Notes under the pieces: generated by a model
What the model was told of the DNA's origin: nothing
Seen by the model: the letters and a program-made list of their open reading frames with translations, nothing else
Database searches by the model: none
Translations under genes and position numbers: made by a program
Source of the DNA: Sphingopyxis sp. MSC1_008
GTDB lineage: Bacteria > Pseudomonadota > Alphaproteobacteria > Sphingomonadales > Sphingomonadaceae
DNA: 64,000 nucleotides
Assembly: GCF_023197165.1 (NCBI RefSeq)
Contig: NZ_JALPRD010000002.1
Location: 310,001-374,000 of the forward strand
Reading direction: 5' to 3'
In this document: positions 1 to 9,244 of the stretch, piece by piece
How the letters are laid out: every line of letters begins with the position of its first letter
How positions within the stretch are numbered: the first letter of the stretch is position 1

Positions 1-2
1 CG

Positions 3-1361
3 CCCGACTGGCGGTTCTGGAAATTGTGGGCGATGCCGTACGAGCGGCTGCACAGCCATGCGTGGACCGATGCGGTGATCGGCGCCGCGAGCCTGGCATT
101 TGTCGGCATCACCTTCCTGCTCACCGTGCTGATCGGGCAGATGTTCAAGCTGATCGGGATCAACCTGATCTTCGACCTGCTCAATGACGAATGGTTCGGC
201 TGGATGCTCGCGGGTGCGGCGTTCGGCGGCGCGGTCGGCCTGCTGCGCGAGCGCGACAAGCTGGTTTCGACCCTGCAGCGGCTGGTGATGATGGTGCTGG
301 CGGTGCTGGCGCCGGTGCTGGCGGTGGAGCTGGTGCTGTTCCTGTTGTCGCTTGTGGGGACGGGGCTGCAAAAGCTTTGGGATTCGGGCTTTTCGACCGC
401 GGCGGTGATGATGGCGGTCGCGGCGTTCGCGGTGCTGCTCGCCAATGCGGTGATCGGCAACGGCAGCGACGATCGTACGACGAGCCCGGCGTTGCGCTGG
501 GCGGCGCCGGCGCTGGTCATCGCGGTGCTGCCGCTGGCGGGTATTGCCTTTTATTCGATGCATTTGCGCGTGATCCAATATGGCTGGACCCCCGAGCGTA
601 TCTGGGGGGTGATCGCGGCGATGATCGCGCTCGCTTATGGCATCGCGGGCGTGTGGGCGGTCGTGAAGGGGCGGCGCGATTTCGACGACTGGCTGCGGCC
701 GCAGCAACAAAAGCTCGCGATCGGGCTGGCGCTGCTCGCGCTGTTCCTCGCGCTGCCGATCCTCGATTTCGGAGCGATTTCGACGCGCGATCAGGTGGCG
801 CGGCTGAAAAGCGGGGAGACGCCGGTCGAGAAATTCGACTGGGCGGCGATGGCGTTCGATTTCGGACCGAGCGGGCGTACGGCGCTGGCGGGGCTGGCCA
901 AATCGCCCGACCAGGCGCGCGTGCGCCTCGCGAAATGGGCATTGGAGGCCAAGAATCGCTGGGACCTGAACGTCGGGGGAGCGAGTCCCGATGCGGCGGC
1001 GCTGAATTTCGCGGCGAAGCCGATCGAGGAGAAGGTGCGGGTGCTCCCGGCGGGGGCGACGCTGTCGGCCGAAGCCTATGCGGCGCTCGATGCGCCCGGC
1101 CAATGCCGCGCCGAGCGCTGCCTTGCCTATCGGCTCGGCGACACGCGCATTGTATCGGTAGGCGCCGGCGGCCTCGTCGTGGTATTCGTGCGCGATTCCA
1201 AGACGGGCAAGTGGGAGCAGGATTATCGGGCCTTCGGGCACGATGGTACGGACGGCCGCCTGACGGCCGACGAGCTGGAGCGGGGGACGGTCGAGCTCCG
1301 CACGGTCGCGCGGCAGCAGCTTTTCGTGAACGGAAAGCCGGTCGGCGCGGATTTCGAGTGA
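3..1361 (+). CDS. DUF4153-type multi-pass membrane protein, 5' end missing
   Basis: The reading frame is open to the left edge of the window, so the N-terminus is missing; the TTG at 24 is internal, not a start. The visible part of about 452 residues has at least six hydrophobic segments in its first 250 residues (around 20-40, 65-80, 90-115, 125-145, 160-180, 195-215, 235-255), then a soluble C-terminal part of about 190 residues that is probably periplasmic. This layout and overall sequence fit the DUF4153 family of integral membrane proteins, whose function is unknown. It ends 72 bases before gatC on the same strand, with no terminator between them. The family call is from pattern memory and is moderately sure. 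Confidence 0.7.
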   Translation, partial: PDWRFWKLWAMPYERLHSHAWTDAVIGAASLAFVGITFLLTVLIGQMFKLIGINLIFDLLNDEWFGWMLAGAAFGGAVGLLRERDKLVSTLQRLVMMVLAVLAPVLAVELVLFLLSLVGTGLQKLWDSGFSTAAVMMAVAAFAVLLANAVIGNGSDDRTTSPALRWAAPALVIAVLPLAGIAFYSMHLRVIQYGWTPERIWGVIAAMIALAYGIAGVWAVVKGRRDFDDWLRPQQQKLAIGLALLALFLALPILDFGAISTRDQVARLKSGETPVEKFDWAAMAFDFGPSGRTALAGLAKSPDQARVRLAKWALEAKNRWDLNVGGASPDAAALNFAAKPIEEKVRVLPAGATLSAEAYAALDAPGQCRAERCLAYRLGDTRIVSVGAGGLVVVFVRDSKTGKWEQDYRAFGHDGTDGRLTADELERGTVELRTVARQQLFVNGKPVGADFE

Positions 1362-1433
1362 GAATCGCGCACCTGCCTTGAAGCGATCCGGCTGGGATGC
1401 TAGCGGCGCGGCTTCGTTAAAGTTAGGGCGATC

Positions 1434-1736
1434 ATGTCAATCGATCAGGCAACAGTCAGGAAAATAGCGTCGCTGGCGCGCATCGCGATCAGCGATGCCG
1501 AAGCCGCCGCGATGGAAGGCGAATTGAACGGCATTTTGGGCTGGGTCGAGCAACTCGGCGAGGTCGATGTGACCGGGGTCGAGCCGATGACCGCGGTGAT
1601 CCCGAACACGCTCCGCCTGCGCGACGATGTCGTCGACGCCGATCCGCTGACCGGCGGCGGCCGCCGTGACGATGTGCTGGCGAATGCCCCGGCGCCGCAG
1701 CACGGCTTCTTTGGTGTTCCCAAGGTGATCGAATAA
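1434..1736 (+). CDS. gatC: Asp-tRNA(Asn)/Glu-tRNA(Gln) amidotransferase subunit C
   Basis: GatC of 100 residues, the normal length. It is the small subunit that wraps around GatA and GatB in the GatCAB complex, which converts mischarged Glu-tRNA(Gln) and/or Asp-tRNA(Asn) to the correct aminoacyl-tRNA in the cytoplasm. The family's N-terminal pattern ([12 protein letters not shown], then an acidic helix) and the C-terminal LRLRDD and FFGVPKVIE stretches are present. The start ATG follows a TTAGGG-like ribosome site. Its TAA overlaps the gatA ATG by one base, so the two are translationally coupled; gatB follows directly. Presence of the full gatCAB set implies that at least one of Gln-tRNA or Asn-tRNA is made indirectly in this organism. 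Confidence 0.96.
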   Translation: MSIDQATVRKIASLARIAISDAEAAAMEGELNGILGWVEQLGEVDVTGVEPMTAVIPNTLRLRDDVVDADPLTGGGRRDDVLANAPAPQHGFFGVPKVIE

Positions 1737-3217
1737 TGACCGAGTTGACCAATCTGACCGTTACGCAGATCCGCGACGGGCATCGCGCGGGCGATTTCAG
1801 CGCCGTCGAGGTCGCCGAGGCGTTCAACGCCAATGTCGCGGGCGCGAAGGCGCTGAATGCGTTTATCGTCGAGACGCCCGAGCATGCGATCGCGGCGGCG
1901 AAGGCGGCCGATGCCGATCGCGCGGCGGGGACGCTGAAGCCGCTGTCGGGTGTGCCGATCGGGATGAAGGACCTGTTCGCGACGAACGGCGTCCAGACGA
2001 CCGCCGCGAGCCACATGCTCGAGGGTTTTGTCCCGCGTTATGAATCGACCGTCTCGGCGAAGCTGTGGGACGCGGGTTGCGGCATGCTGGGCAAGCTCAA
2101 CCTCGACCAGTTCGCGATGGGGTCGTCGAACGAGACAAGCTATTTCGGCAATGTGATCAGCCCGTGGAAGCGCAAGGATGGCGGCAATGCCGCGCTCGCG
2201 CCGGGCGGCTCGTCGGGCGGCAGCTCGACCGCGATCGCGGCGCGGCTGTGCCCCGCGGCGACGGGGACCGATACCGGCGGCTCGATCCGCCAGCCCGCAG
2301 CGTTCACCGGCATTTCGGGGATCAAGCCGACCTATGGCCGCTGCTCGCGCTGGGGCATCGTGGCGTTCGCGAGCTCGCTCGACCAGGCGGGGCCGATGGC
2401 GCGCGACGTGCGCGACTGCGCGATCATGCTCGAAAATATGGCGGGCTTCGATCCGAAGGATGCGACGAGCCTGAATCTGCCGGTGCCCGATTGGGAAGCG
2501 GCTTTGTCGGGCGATCTCAAGGGCAAGGCGGTCGGTATTCCCAAGGAATATCGCCTCGAAGGCATCGATCCCGACATCGACGCGATGTGGGACGCGGGCA
2601 TTGCGATGCTGAAGGATGCGGGGGCGGAGGTCGTCGAGATCAGCCTGCCGCACACCAAATATGCGCTGCCGGCCTATTATATCATCGCGCCCGCCGAGGC
2701 GTCGTCGAACCTCGCGCGCTATGACGGCGTGCGTTACGGTCTGCGCGACCTGCCGCAGGGCGCGGGGCTGCAGGACATGTACGCCGCGACGCGCGCCGAC
2801 GGCTTCGGGCCCGAGGTCAAGCGCCGCATCATGATCGGCACCTATGTGCTGTCGGCGGGCTTCTACGACGCCTATTACACGCAGGCGCAGAAGGTCCGGA
2901 CGCTGATCGCGCGCGATTTCGACGCGGCATTCGGGGCGTGCGACGTGATCCTCGCACCGACCGCGCCGTCGGCGGCGTTCGGGCTGGGCGAGAAAATGGC
3001 CGATCCGCTGGCGATGTACCTCAACGACGTGTTCGCGGTGCCCGCGAGCCTTGCCGGGCTGCCCGCGATGTCGGTCCCCGCGGCGCTGAACCGCGAAGGG
3101 TTGCCGCTGGGGCTGCAGATCATCGGCAAGGCATTCGACGAGCAGGGCGTGCTGAACGCCGGGCTGGCTATTGAAGAGCGGGCGGGCTTCAATGCTCGCG
3201 CCGAAAAGTGGTGGTAA
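1736..3217 (+). CDS. gatA: Asp-tRNA(Asn)/Glu-tRNA(Gln) amidotransferase subunit A
   Basis: GatA, 493 residues, the glutaminase subunit of GatCAB: it frees ammonia from glutamine and passes it to GatB. It belongs to the amidase-signature family, and the Ser-cisSer-Lys triad can be read: Lys78 in [10 protein letters not shown], Ser160 in the GGSSGG loop, and the nucleophile Ser183 in DTGGSIRQP. Length and motif spacing are normal, and no lesion is seen. It sits between gatC (1-base overlap) and gatB (1-base gap) in one operon. Confidence 0.97.
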   Translation: MTELTNLTVTQIRDGHRAGDFSAVEVAEAFNANVAGAKALNAFIVETPEHAIAAAKAADADRAAGTLKPLSGVPIGMKDLFATNGVQTTAASHMLEGFVPRYESTVSAKLWDAGCGMLGKLNLDQFAMGSSNETSYFGNVISPWKRKDGGNAALAPGGSSGGSSTAIAARLCPAATGTDTGGSIRQPAAFTGISGIKPTYGRCSRWGIVAFASSLDQAGPMARDVRDCAIMLENMAGFDPKDATSLNLPVPDWEAALSGDLKGKAVGIPKEYRLEGIDPDIDAMWDAGIAMLKDAGAEVVEISLPHTKYALPAYYIIAPAEASSNLARYDGVRYGLRDLPQGAGLQDMYAATRADGFGPEVKRRIMIGTYVLSAGFYDAYYTQAQKVRTLIARDFDAAFGACDVILAPTAPSAAFGLGEKMADPLAMYLNDVFAVPASLAGLPAMSVPAALNREGLPLGLQIIGKAFDEQGVLNAGLAIEERAGFNARAEKWW

Positions 3218-3218
3218 G

Positions 3219-4685
3219 ATGAGCGATTATCGCATCAAGGGCGAAACCGGCGAGTGGGAGGTCGTGATCGGCCTTGAGGTCCATGCGCAGGTGACTTCCA
3301 ACGCCAAGCTGTTCTCGGGCGCCGCGACGGCGTTCGGGGCCGAGCCGAATACGCAGGTGTCGCTGGTCGACGCCGCGATGCCGGGGATGTTGCCGGTGCC
3401 GAACCGTGAGTGCATCCGCCAGGCGGTGCGCACGGGCATGGCGATCGAGGCACAGATCAACAAATATTCGCGGTTCGACCGCAAGAATTATTTCTATGCC
3501 GACCTGCCGCAGGGTTACCAGATTTCGCAGCTTTATCATCCGATTGTCGGCGAAGGTTCACTGACGATCGCAGCTGACGAGAAGGCTGGATTGCCCGAAG
3601 CCAAGGTTATCGGGGTCGAGCGTATCCATGTCGAGCAGGACGCCGGCAAGCTGATGCACGACCAGCATCCGACGATGTCGTACGTCGACCTCAACCGTTC
3701 GGGCGTCGCGCTGATGGAAATCGTCTCGCGCCCCGACATGCGTTCGCCCGCCGAGGCCGGCGCATACGTGCGCAAACTGCGGTCGATCCTGCGCTATGTC
3801 GGGTCGTGCGACGGCAATATGGAAGAGGGCTCGATGCGCGCCGACGTCAATGTCAGCGTGCGCAAGCCTGGCGACGAGTTTGGCACGCGGACCGAGACGA
3901 AGAACGTCAATTCGGTGCGCTTCGTGATGGCGGTGATCGAAGGCGAGGCGAAGCGTCAGGTCGAACTGATCGAAAGCGGCGGCACCGTGGTGCAGGAAAC
4001 GCGGCTCTACGATCCCGACCGCAACGAGACGCGCTCGATGCGGTCTAAGGAAGATGCGCATGACTATCGCTACTTCCCCGATCCCGATTTGCTGCCGCTA
4101 ATCCTCGACGATGACTTCCTCGCGGAATGCCGCGACAGCCTGCCCGAACTGCCCGACGCCAAGCGCGCTCGCTATCTGGCGGCAGGGATTTCGCCGTATA
4201 ACGCCGATGTGCTGACCGCCGAGGTCGAGGCTGCGCGCTGGTTCGATACGTTGCTCGACGCGGGCGCGAAACCCGTTGCAGCGGCGAACTGGGTGACGAG
4301 CGAATTGTTTGGCGCCTTGAACCGCATGGGCCGCGATATTTCGGATTCGCCGGTTTCGCCCGAGCGCGCCGCCGAATTGCTCGGCCTCGTCGCCGACGGC
4401 ACGATTTCGGGGACGATCGCCAAGGCGGTGTTCGAAAAGATGCTCGAAAGCGGCGACGCCGCGGGCGTCATCGTCGAGCGCGAGGGGCTCAAGCAGACGA
4501 GCGACACCGGCGCGATCGAAGCCGAAATCGCCAAGATCCTGACCGCCAATGCCGACAAGGTCGAGCAGTATAAGGGCGGCAAGGAAGCCTTGTTCGGCTT
4601 CTTCGTCGGGCAGACGATGAAGGCGATGCAGGGCAAGGCTAACCCGCAGGTCGTCAACGAGCTGCTGAAGAAGGCGCTGGGCTGA
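3219..4685 (+). CDS. gatB: Asp-tRNA(Asn)/Glu-tRNA(Gln) amidotransferase subunit B
   Basis: GatB, 488 residues, the kinase/transamidase subunit that binds the mischarged tRNA, phosphorylates the Glu or Asp side chain and aminates it with ammonia from GatA. The GatB signature near the N-terminus is clear ([11 protein letters not shown], then FSGAAT), as are the [18 protein letters not shown] region around residue 85 and [12 protein letters not shown]. The C-terminal GatB/YqeY helical domain runs from about residue 330. The frame is open upstream to 3171, but ATG 3219 lies one base after the gatA stop and gives the family's usual N-terminus, so that start was chosen. Confidence 0.97.
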   Translation: MSDYRIKGETGEWEVVIGLEVHAQVTSNAKLFSGAATAFGAEPNTQVSLVDAAMPGMLPVPNRECIRQAVRTGMAIEAQINKYSRFDRKNYFYADLPQGYQISQLYHPIVGEGSLTIAADEKAGLPEAKVIGVERIHVEQDAGKLMHDQHPTMSYVDLNRSGVALMEIVSRPDMRSPAEAGAYVRKLRSILRYVGSCDGNMEEGSMRADVNVSVRKPGDEFGTRTETKNVNSVRFVMAVIEGEAKRQVELIESGGTVVQETRLYDPDRNETRSMRSKEDAHDYRYFPDPDLLPLILDDDFLAECRDSLPELPDAKRARYLAAGISPYNADVLTAEVEAARWFDTLLDAGAKPVAAANWVTSELFGALNRMGRDISDSPVSPERAAELLGLVADGTISGTIAKAVFEKMLESGDAAGVIVEREGLKQTSDTGAIEAEIAKILTANADKVEQYKGGKEALFGFFVGQTMKAMQGKANPQVVNELLKKALG

Positions 4686-4687
4686 GG

Positions 4688-6028
4688 ATGCGCGCGGCTC
4701 TTCGCGCGTTCCTGACCCTCTGGCTGTTGTTCGCTGGCGCGGCCTTCGCGCGCGCCGAGACGATCGTCTTCACCGATGTCAATGTCGTGCCGATGGACCG
4801 TGAGCGCGTGATCGCGCGCACGACGGTGATCGTCACCGACGGCCAGATCACGAGCATCGGGATCAAGGCGAAGCTACCCGCAGGGACGCCGGTGGTGGAC
4901 GGGAAGCGCGCGTGGCTGGTGCCCGGCCTCGCCGACATGCACAATCATGTGACGAGCCGCGACGACCTGTCGCTGCTGCTCGCCAATGGCGTGACGACGA
5001 TGCTCAACATGGGCGAAGCGACGAACGCGTTCAACGGGCGGACGCGGATCGCGGTGAACCGGGGCGAGGTGCCGGGGCCGTATGTCTTCACCGCCTTCGT
5101 CGTCGATGGCGACCCGCAATATGGGCATTTCGTCGTGCGGACGCCCGACGAGGCGCGCGCGATCGTGCGGCTGGCGAAGGCGAACGGCTACAGCTTCATG
5201 AAGGTTTATACCAACCTGTCGGCCGAGGCGTTCGCGGCGCTCGCCGACGAGGCGAAGCGCCAAGGAATCGGCGTCGTCGGGCACAATGTGAAGGCGGTCG
5301 GGCTTGCGAAACAGCTCGCGGCGGGCCAGGCGATGGTCGCGCATGTCGAGGAATTCTTCTACGGCTTCTTCCCCGAACCGCCAGCCGACGATCAAAACGC
5401 GCCGCCCGCCGACGCGCGGATTGCCGAGGCGATCGCACTGGTGAAGGCGCATGACGCGTTCGTCACCTCGGACCTGTTCAACTATCGCACGATCGCCGCG
5501 CAATTCGGCAAGCCCGAGGTGGTGAAAGCCTATCTGGCGGCGCCCGAGGCGCGGTATCTGTCACCCGCCGACCGGCTGGCTTGGGCGGGGTCGGGCTATC
5601 AGAAGAAGGCGGTCGACCTGTCGCGGCGCGTCGCGTTCGAGGCGCGCTTCGTGAAGGCGATGGCTGACGCGGACGTGCAGCTGATCGCCGGGGGCGACGC
5701 GCCGACGATCCCGGGGCAGGTTCCGGGGTTCGCGCTGCACGAAGAGATCGACGCGATGCTGTCGGCGGGGCTGACGCCGTGGCAGGCACTGTCGGCGGCG
5801 ACGCGCACGCCGGGCGCGTTCATCGCCAAGACGGTGCCGGGGGCGGCGAAGTTCGGCGTGATCGCGCCGGGTTATCGTGCCGACCTGTTGCTGGTCGCCG
5901 AGAATCCGCTGGAAAAGCCCGCGACTTTGCGGGCTCCGCTAGGCGTGATGGCGCATGGGCGATGGTATGACCGGGCGGCGCTGGATGCGATGCTGGCCGA
6001 GGTTTCGGCGCGGCGCGCGGCGCCCTAG
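4688..6028 (+). CDS. secreted amidohydrolase (imidazolonepropionase-like superfamily member)
   Basis: 446 residues with a Sec signal peptide (hydrophobic core at about 9-21, cleavage probably after ARA) and then a metal-dependent hydrolase of the amidohydrolase superfamily. Candidate metal ligands are the HxH in DMHNH (about 80-84), the Lys in SFMKVY that may be carboxylated, His in VGHNVK, His in VAHVEEF and Asp in GGDAPTIP. The C-terminus holds the small beta domain typical of the family (GYRADLLLVAENPL). It starts 2 bases after gatB ends, so it may be read from the same transcript although its role is unrelated. Periplasmic relatives often include dipeptidases or amidases; the substrate here is unknown. 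Its stop overlaps that of the convergent next gene by 4 bases. Confidence 0.82.
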   Translation: MRAALRAFLTLWLLFAGAAFARAETIVFTDVNVVPMDRERVIARTTVIVTDGQITSIGIKAKLPAGTPVVDGKRAWLVPGLADMHNHVTSRDDLSLLLANGVTTMLNMGEATNAFNGRTRIAVNRGEVPGPYVFTAFVVDGDPQYGHFVVRTPDEARAIVRLAKANGYSFMKVYTNLSAEAFAALADEAKRQGIGVVGHNVKAVGLAKQLAAGQAMVAHVEEFFYGFFPEPPADDQNAPPADARIAEAIALVKAHDAFVTSDLFNYRTIAAQFGKPEVVKAYLAAPEARYLSPADRLAWAGSGYQKKAVDLSRRVAFEARFVKAMADADVQLIAGGDAPTIPGQVPGFALHEEIDAMLSAGLTPWQALSAATRTPGAFIAKTVPGAAKFGVIAPGYRADLLLVAENPLEKPATLRAPLGVMAHGRWYDRAALDAMLAEVSARRAAP

Positions 6029-6792
6029 AAACGCCGCGTGCCGGCCGCCCAGTCGCCGCTGTCGCACTGGCCCGAGAAATTGGTGATCGCGTTGATCGTG
6101 ATGCGGCCCGAGCGGCGGTCGACCGTCAGTTTCGGCTTGTTGAGACCGTTGATTCGGTAGCTTGCAGTGATACGGTCGGGGGTGACGACGAGGTTGTCGA
6201 GGTCCCACCAGCCATGATCGTCGCCGCTGTGGATCGGCGCGACGAGCTTTGGCCCCAGATGGATGCGGCCCTGATCGCCATAGAGTTCGATCTGGACGTC
6301 GCTGGTGAAGCCCTGCGCGCTATTGCCGACCTCGGTGCTCCATTCCCATTTGTGGTTCCACGGATTCCATTTGTAGGTCGGCTTGCTGGTGACGGTCGGG
6401 CGGGTGCCAGCGCCATAGCAGACGAGAACAAGCGAGCCGGGGTCGCGGTAGCCGGATTCGGCGGGGCGATCATCGGCATGTTGCTGCGGCGCATAGGCGT
6501 CGCGCGGCGGGCCGTTGTCGCAATTTTCGGCAGGCACCGCGATCAGCGCGCCATAGCGGCCGTCGACGGTGGAGACCGAGAGACAGCGGCCGAGGCGCTG
6601 GTTCCACCAGAAGGTGTAGCGTTGTTCGCCGACGGTGGTCGAATGGCGCGACACATAGCCGCGCGCGAACAATTGCGTCTCGCCGCCCGCCGCGCGTGCG
6701 CCGGCGAGATCGGCAACGTCGGGTGCCGACTGGGCGAAGGCCGGCGCGGAAAGCGCTGCGGTGACGAGGAGAAGCGCGAAATAGCGACGCAT
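6025..6792 (-). CDS. exported protein of unknown function
   Basis: 255 residues starting MRRYFALLLV with a clear Sec signal peptide (cleavage about AFA/QS at residue 20). The longest frame runs on upstream, but only this ATG gives a signal peptide. The mature protein is rich in Trp, Tyr and Gly, with clusters such as WNPWNHKWEW and DDHGWWDLDN, suggesting a beta-rich extracytoplasmic fold, and it has four cysteines in the mature part that could form disulfides. I do not recognise a family. It is convergent with the amidohydrolase upstream and lies 53 bases downstream of the second amidohydrolase gene on the same strand, so it may share its transcript. Confidence 0.75.
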   Translation of the reverse strand: MRRYFALLLVTAALSAPAFAQSAPDVADLAGARAAGGETQLFARGYVSRHSTTVGEQRYTFWWNQRLGRCLSVSTVDGRYGALIAVPAENCDNGPPRDAYAPQQHADDRPAESGYRDPGSLVLVCYGAGTRPTVTSKPTYKWNPWNHKWEWSTEVGNSAQGFTSDVQIELYGDQGRIHLGPKLVAPIHSGDDHGWWDLDNLVVTPDRITASYRINGLNKPKLTVDRRSGRITINAITNFSGQCDSGDWAAGTRRF

Positions 6793-6845
6793 GACGAAGA
6801 CTCCTGTTGCTGCCGGGGTAGACCCGCCAATGCGATGATATCGTG

Positions 6846-8531
6846 TCAGAAGTTCGCGCGCCAGACGCTGCGTCCTTCCTTGATCGTTTCGCGCACCTTG
6901 ATGTCCTTGATGCCATCTACCGGCGTCGTCAGCGGGTTCTTGTCGATGATCACGAAATCGGCGAGCAGGCCGGGCTTGATGCGGCCCTTGCGGTCTTCCT
7001 CGAAGACCTGCCACGCGGGGCCGGTGGTGAGTGCCTGTAGCGCTTCGTAAGCGTTCATGCGCTCGCTCGCGCCCCTGACGACGCCGGTGGGCGAGACGCG
7101 CGCCATCGATGTCCAGAGCATGAAGCGCGTGTCGAGCGGGGTGACGCTGTAATCGCTGTGGTTCGACGCGATGAGCCCCGCGGCGCGCGCCGAGCGGAAG
7201 GGGCTGATGAAATCGACCACTTCGGCGGGGAAGTTGGTGCGGTGGACGTCGGCCCAATACCAGGTGTGGTTCGAGAAATAGGCGGGGCCAACCCCGATCC
7301 GTGCGTAATCGGCAAGCTGGTCGCGGCGCTGGAACTGCGAGTGGATGACGATCGGGCGGCGATTGTCGGCGGCCTTGATCCCGAGCGCGTCGAAGCCCTT
7401 GATCGCCATGTCGATCGCAGCGTCGCCATTGGCGTGGACGAAGAGCTGCCAGCCGCGGTCGTGGGCCTTGCGCGCCAAGTCCCGAAATTCCGCGTCCGAC
7501 ATGCCGGGGTGACCGTGCCAGGGATGGTCGCCGGCGGGGCTGCCGCGCGCATAGTCGCGCGTGAAATAGCCGGTGCGCGCCTGCACCGATCCGTCGAGGA
7601 TGAACTTGATCCCCTGCAATTTCACATGGTCCTGATAGACGCCGAACTTGCGGTCGGGCCCGGCGAGCAGCGCGTCGAGCTCGGTGTATATGGGGAGCAG
7701 TGCGAGATCGATCCTGAGCCGTTCGCGCGCCGCGGAGCTGGTGAGGAACGCAATGTCGGCGCGCTGCGTCGCGCCGTCCTGCGCGTGGGTGTAGCCCTCG
7801 GCGAAATAGCGGTTCTGCGCCGCGTCGAGCGCCGCGAGCTTCTGTTCGGCGCTGGGCTGCGGCAGCTTGGCGAGGAGGATGAACATCGCCTTTTCGAGCA
7901 GGACGCCATTCAGCTTGCCCGCGTCGTCGCGCAAGATCATCGCGCCGGGCGGAACGGGCGTGCTTTCGTCGATGCCCGCGGCGGCCAGCGCGGCGCTGTT
8001 CGCGACCGCGCCGTGCAGCGAGACGTGAAAGACGACGATCGGCCGGTCGCTGGCCACCGCGTCGAGTTCGGCTCGGGTGATGTGCCGCTTTTCTGCAAGC
8101 GTTTCATGGTCATATTGCCAGACGACTACCCAGCCGCCCTTGGGGAGTGCGCGCGCGGCGATATGATCGCGGATCGCGGCTTGCAGGCCAGCGATGTCGG
8201 CGACCGGGGGCCCGCCGCCGTCGCGCAGGTCGAGCCCGCCCGCCATCATCGTCGCAAGCGTGAAATGCGAATGGGCGTCGATGAAGCCGGGGAGTAGGGT
8301 GGCGCCGTTGAGATCGCGGATCGCGGCGTCCTTGCCAGCTGCCTTGCGGGCCTGTTTTTCGGGGCCGGCGAAGGTGATGCGGTCGCCGGTCGTGACGACC
8401 GCCTCGACGGTTTGCGGGGTGTCGCCGTCCATCGTGACGATCGGGCCGCCACGGTAGAGCGTGGTGTCCTGCGCGGTGGCGATGGTGGTCGTTGCCAAGA
8501 GTAACGCGATGGCGGCGGCGATGTATCTCAT
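6846..8531 (-). CDS. secreted YtcJ-like amidohydrolase (amidohydrolase family 3)
   Basis: 561 residues. ATG 8531 is preceded by GGGGAGAGA and opens a Sec signal peptide (MRYIAAAIALLLATTT, cleavage after TAQ). The mature part follows the YtcJ-like pattern: a beta-sandwich strand with GGPIVTMDGD, the HxH metal site in DAHSHFTL, a central barrel with FVHANGDAAID and IHSQFQ, and a C-terminal GLLADFVIIDKNPL. Relatives hydrolyse amide, formamide or ester-type bonds, so the substrate cannot be named. It lies upstream of the unknown exported protein on the same strand, and its 5' side carries a 31-bp perfect inverted repeat at 8599-8671. Confidence 0.85.
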   Translation of the reverse strand: MRYIAAAIALLLATTTIATAQDTTLYRGGPIVTMDGDTPQTVEAVVTTGDRITFAGPEKQARKAAGKDAAIRDLNGATLLPGFIDAHSHFTLATMMAGGLDLRDGGGPPVADIAGLQAAIRDHIAARALPKGGWVVVWQYDHETLAEKRHITRAELDAVASDRPIVVFHVSLHGAVANSAALAAAGIDESTPVPPGAMILRDDAGKLNGVLLEKAMFILLAKLPQPSAEQKLAALDAAQNRYFAEGYTHAQDGATQRADIAFLTSSAARERLRIDLALLPIYTELDALLAGPDRKFGVYQDHVKLQGIKFILDGSVQARTGYFTRDYARGSPAGDHPWHGHPGMSDAEFRDLARKAHDRGWQLFVHANGDAAIDMAIKGFDALGIKAADNRRPIVIHSQFQRRDQLADYARIGVGPAYFSNHTWYWADVHRTNFPAEVVDFISPFRSARAAGLIASNHSDYSVTPLDTRFMLWTSMARVSPTGVVRGASERMNAYEALQALTTGPAWQVFEEDRKGRIKPGLLADFVIIDKNPLTTPVDGIKDIKVRETIKEGRSVWRANF

Positions 8532-8598
8532 ATGTCTCTCCCCGGCGCCGTTTTGGCTGCCCGGGAGAGGGCCGGTCAAGTAGTTAGTAAGCTAAACT

Positions 8599-8671
8599 TC
8601 GTCATTCCCGCGAAGGCGGGAATCCCGCTTTTGCCACATTAGCGGGATTCCCGCCTTCGCGGGAATGACGA
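8599..8671. repeat. perfect 31-bp inverted repeat element (TCGTCA ends, nested hairpins)
   Basis: Arms 8599-8629 and 8641-8671 are exact reverse complements separated by an 11-base loop. Each arm holds a smaller hairpin ATTCCCGC-GAAG-GCGGGAAT. The outer ends read TCGTCA and TGACGA. Transcribed, it would form one very long hairpin or two small ones. It lies in the gap between two minus-strand genes. It belongs to the same group as the elements at 10936, 19795 and 55884. Confidence 0.9.
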
Positions 8672-8684
8672 GGGAAGGGGGCCT

Positions 8685-8882
8685 CTAAACCTGCTGTGGC
8701 GGCACCTCGTCGGGTCCGCGGCCGGGCTCGTCGATATCGCCGCCGCCGGGGCTGCCGGGGATTTCGGTCGGCTGGCCGGCGGGGTCTTCTTGCGGGGTAG
8801 GCTGGACCGGCTGTTCGGGGGGCGATTGCGGCTCGATCGTGTCGGGTTTCGGCTTGGGAAGCGGGTCGGGGCTGCTGGCCAT
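8685..8882 (-). CDS. small proline-rich acidic protein of unknown function
   Basis: 65 residues, starting MASSPDPLPKPKPD, with about one quarter proline plus many Glu, Asp, Gln and Gly; no signal peptide or membrane segment. The sequence is low in complexity and probably disordered. The frame runs further upstream, but ATG 8882 is preceded at the right spacing by AAGGAGA, one of the better ribosome sites in the window, which is the main reason to believe it is expressed. No family recognised. Confidence 0.65.
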   Translation of the reverse strand: MASSPDPLPKPKPDTIEPQSPPEQPVQPTPQEDPAGQPTEIPGSPGGGDIDEPGRGPDEVPPQQV

Positions 8883-8980
8883 GGTCTTTCTCCTTGGACT
8901 AACCAACGAACGGATGCGGTGCATGTTCCGTTTGCGGGCGCCGAGCATGTTCCGCCAGCGGAACGGGCGGCTTTGTGCCC

Positions 8981-9008
8981 TTGCCCTCGGCGACGCGTCT
9001 GCTATAGC
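8981..9008 (+). promoter_or_regulatory. candidate promoter for tRNA-Leu(UAG)
   Basis: TTGCCC, 16 bases, TATAGC, with the -10-like hexamer ending about 65 bases before the tRNA. A similar pair (TTGCCT, 17 bases, TATACG) precedes rpsA. Judged by eye only. Confidence 0.4.
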
Positions 9009-9072
9009 CCCGCGCGGCCCGCACGGGCGTGCGCGGCAGCGCGCGATTTCGTGCACCCGGCCGAAAACACCT

Positions 9073-9157
9073 GCGGGCGTGGCGGAATTGGTAGACGCGC
9101 TGGTTTTAGGTACCAGTATCGCAAGATGTGGGGGTTCGAGTCCCTTCGCCCGCACCA
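9073..9157 (+). tRNA. tRNA-Leu (anticodon UAG)
   Basis: 85 bases with the 3' CCA encoded. The acceptor arms GCGGGCG and CGCCCGC pair fully. The anticodon stem CTGGT/ACCAG encloses loop TTTAGGT, giving anticodon TAG. A long variable arm (class II tRNA) is present, and the T loop GGTTCGAGTCC is normal. It reads CUA and probably other CUN codons. Confidence 0.95.
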
Positions 9158-9244
9158 ATCTGCAATGCAGGCCGGGATCATGGGGAACTCCGCCGCTCTG
9201 GCGGGGTTCGATACGAGATTTTGAGCAAGGATAAGACCAAGGCA

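Noticed and set aside
8599..8671. Inverted repeat read as a transcription terminator
   Set aside because: It has no T run and is 31 bp perfect with shared ends at other sites, so it was called a repeat element; a termination effect is not excluded.
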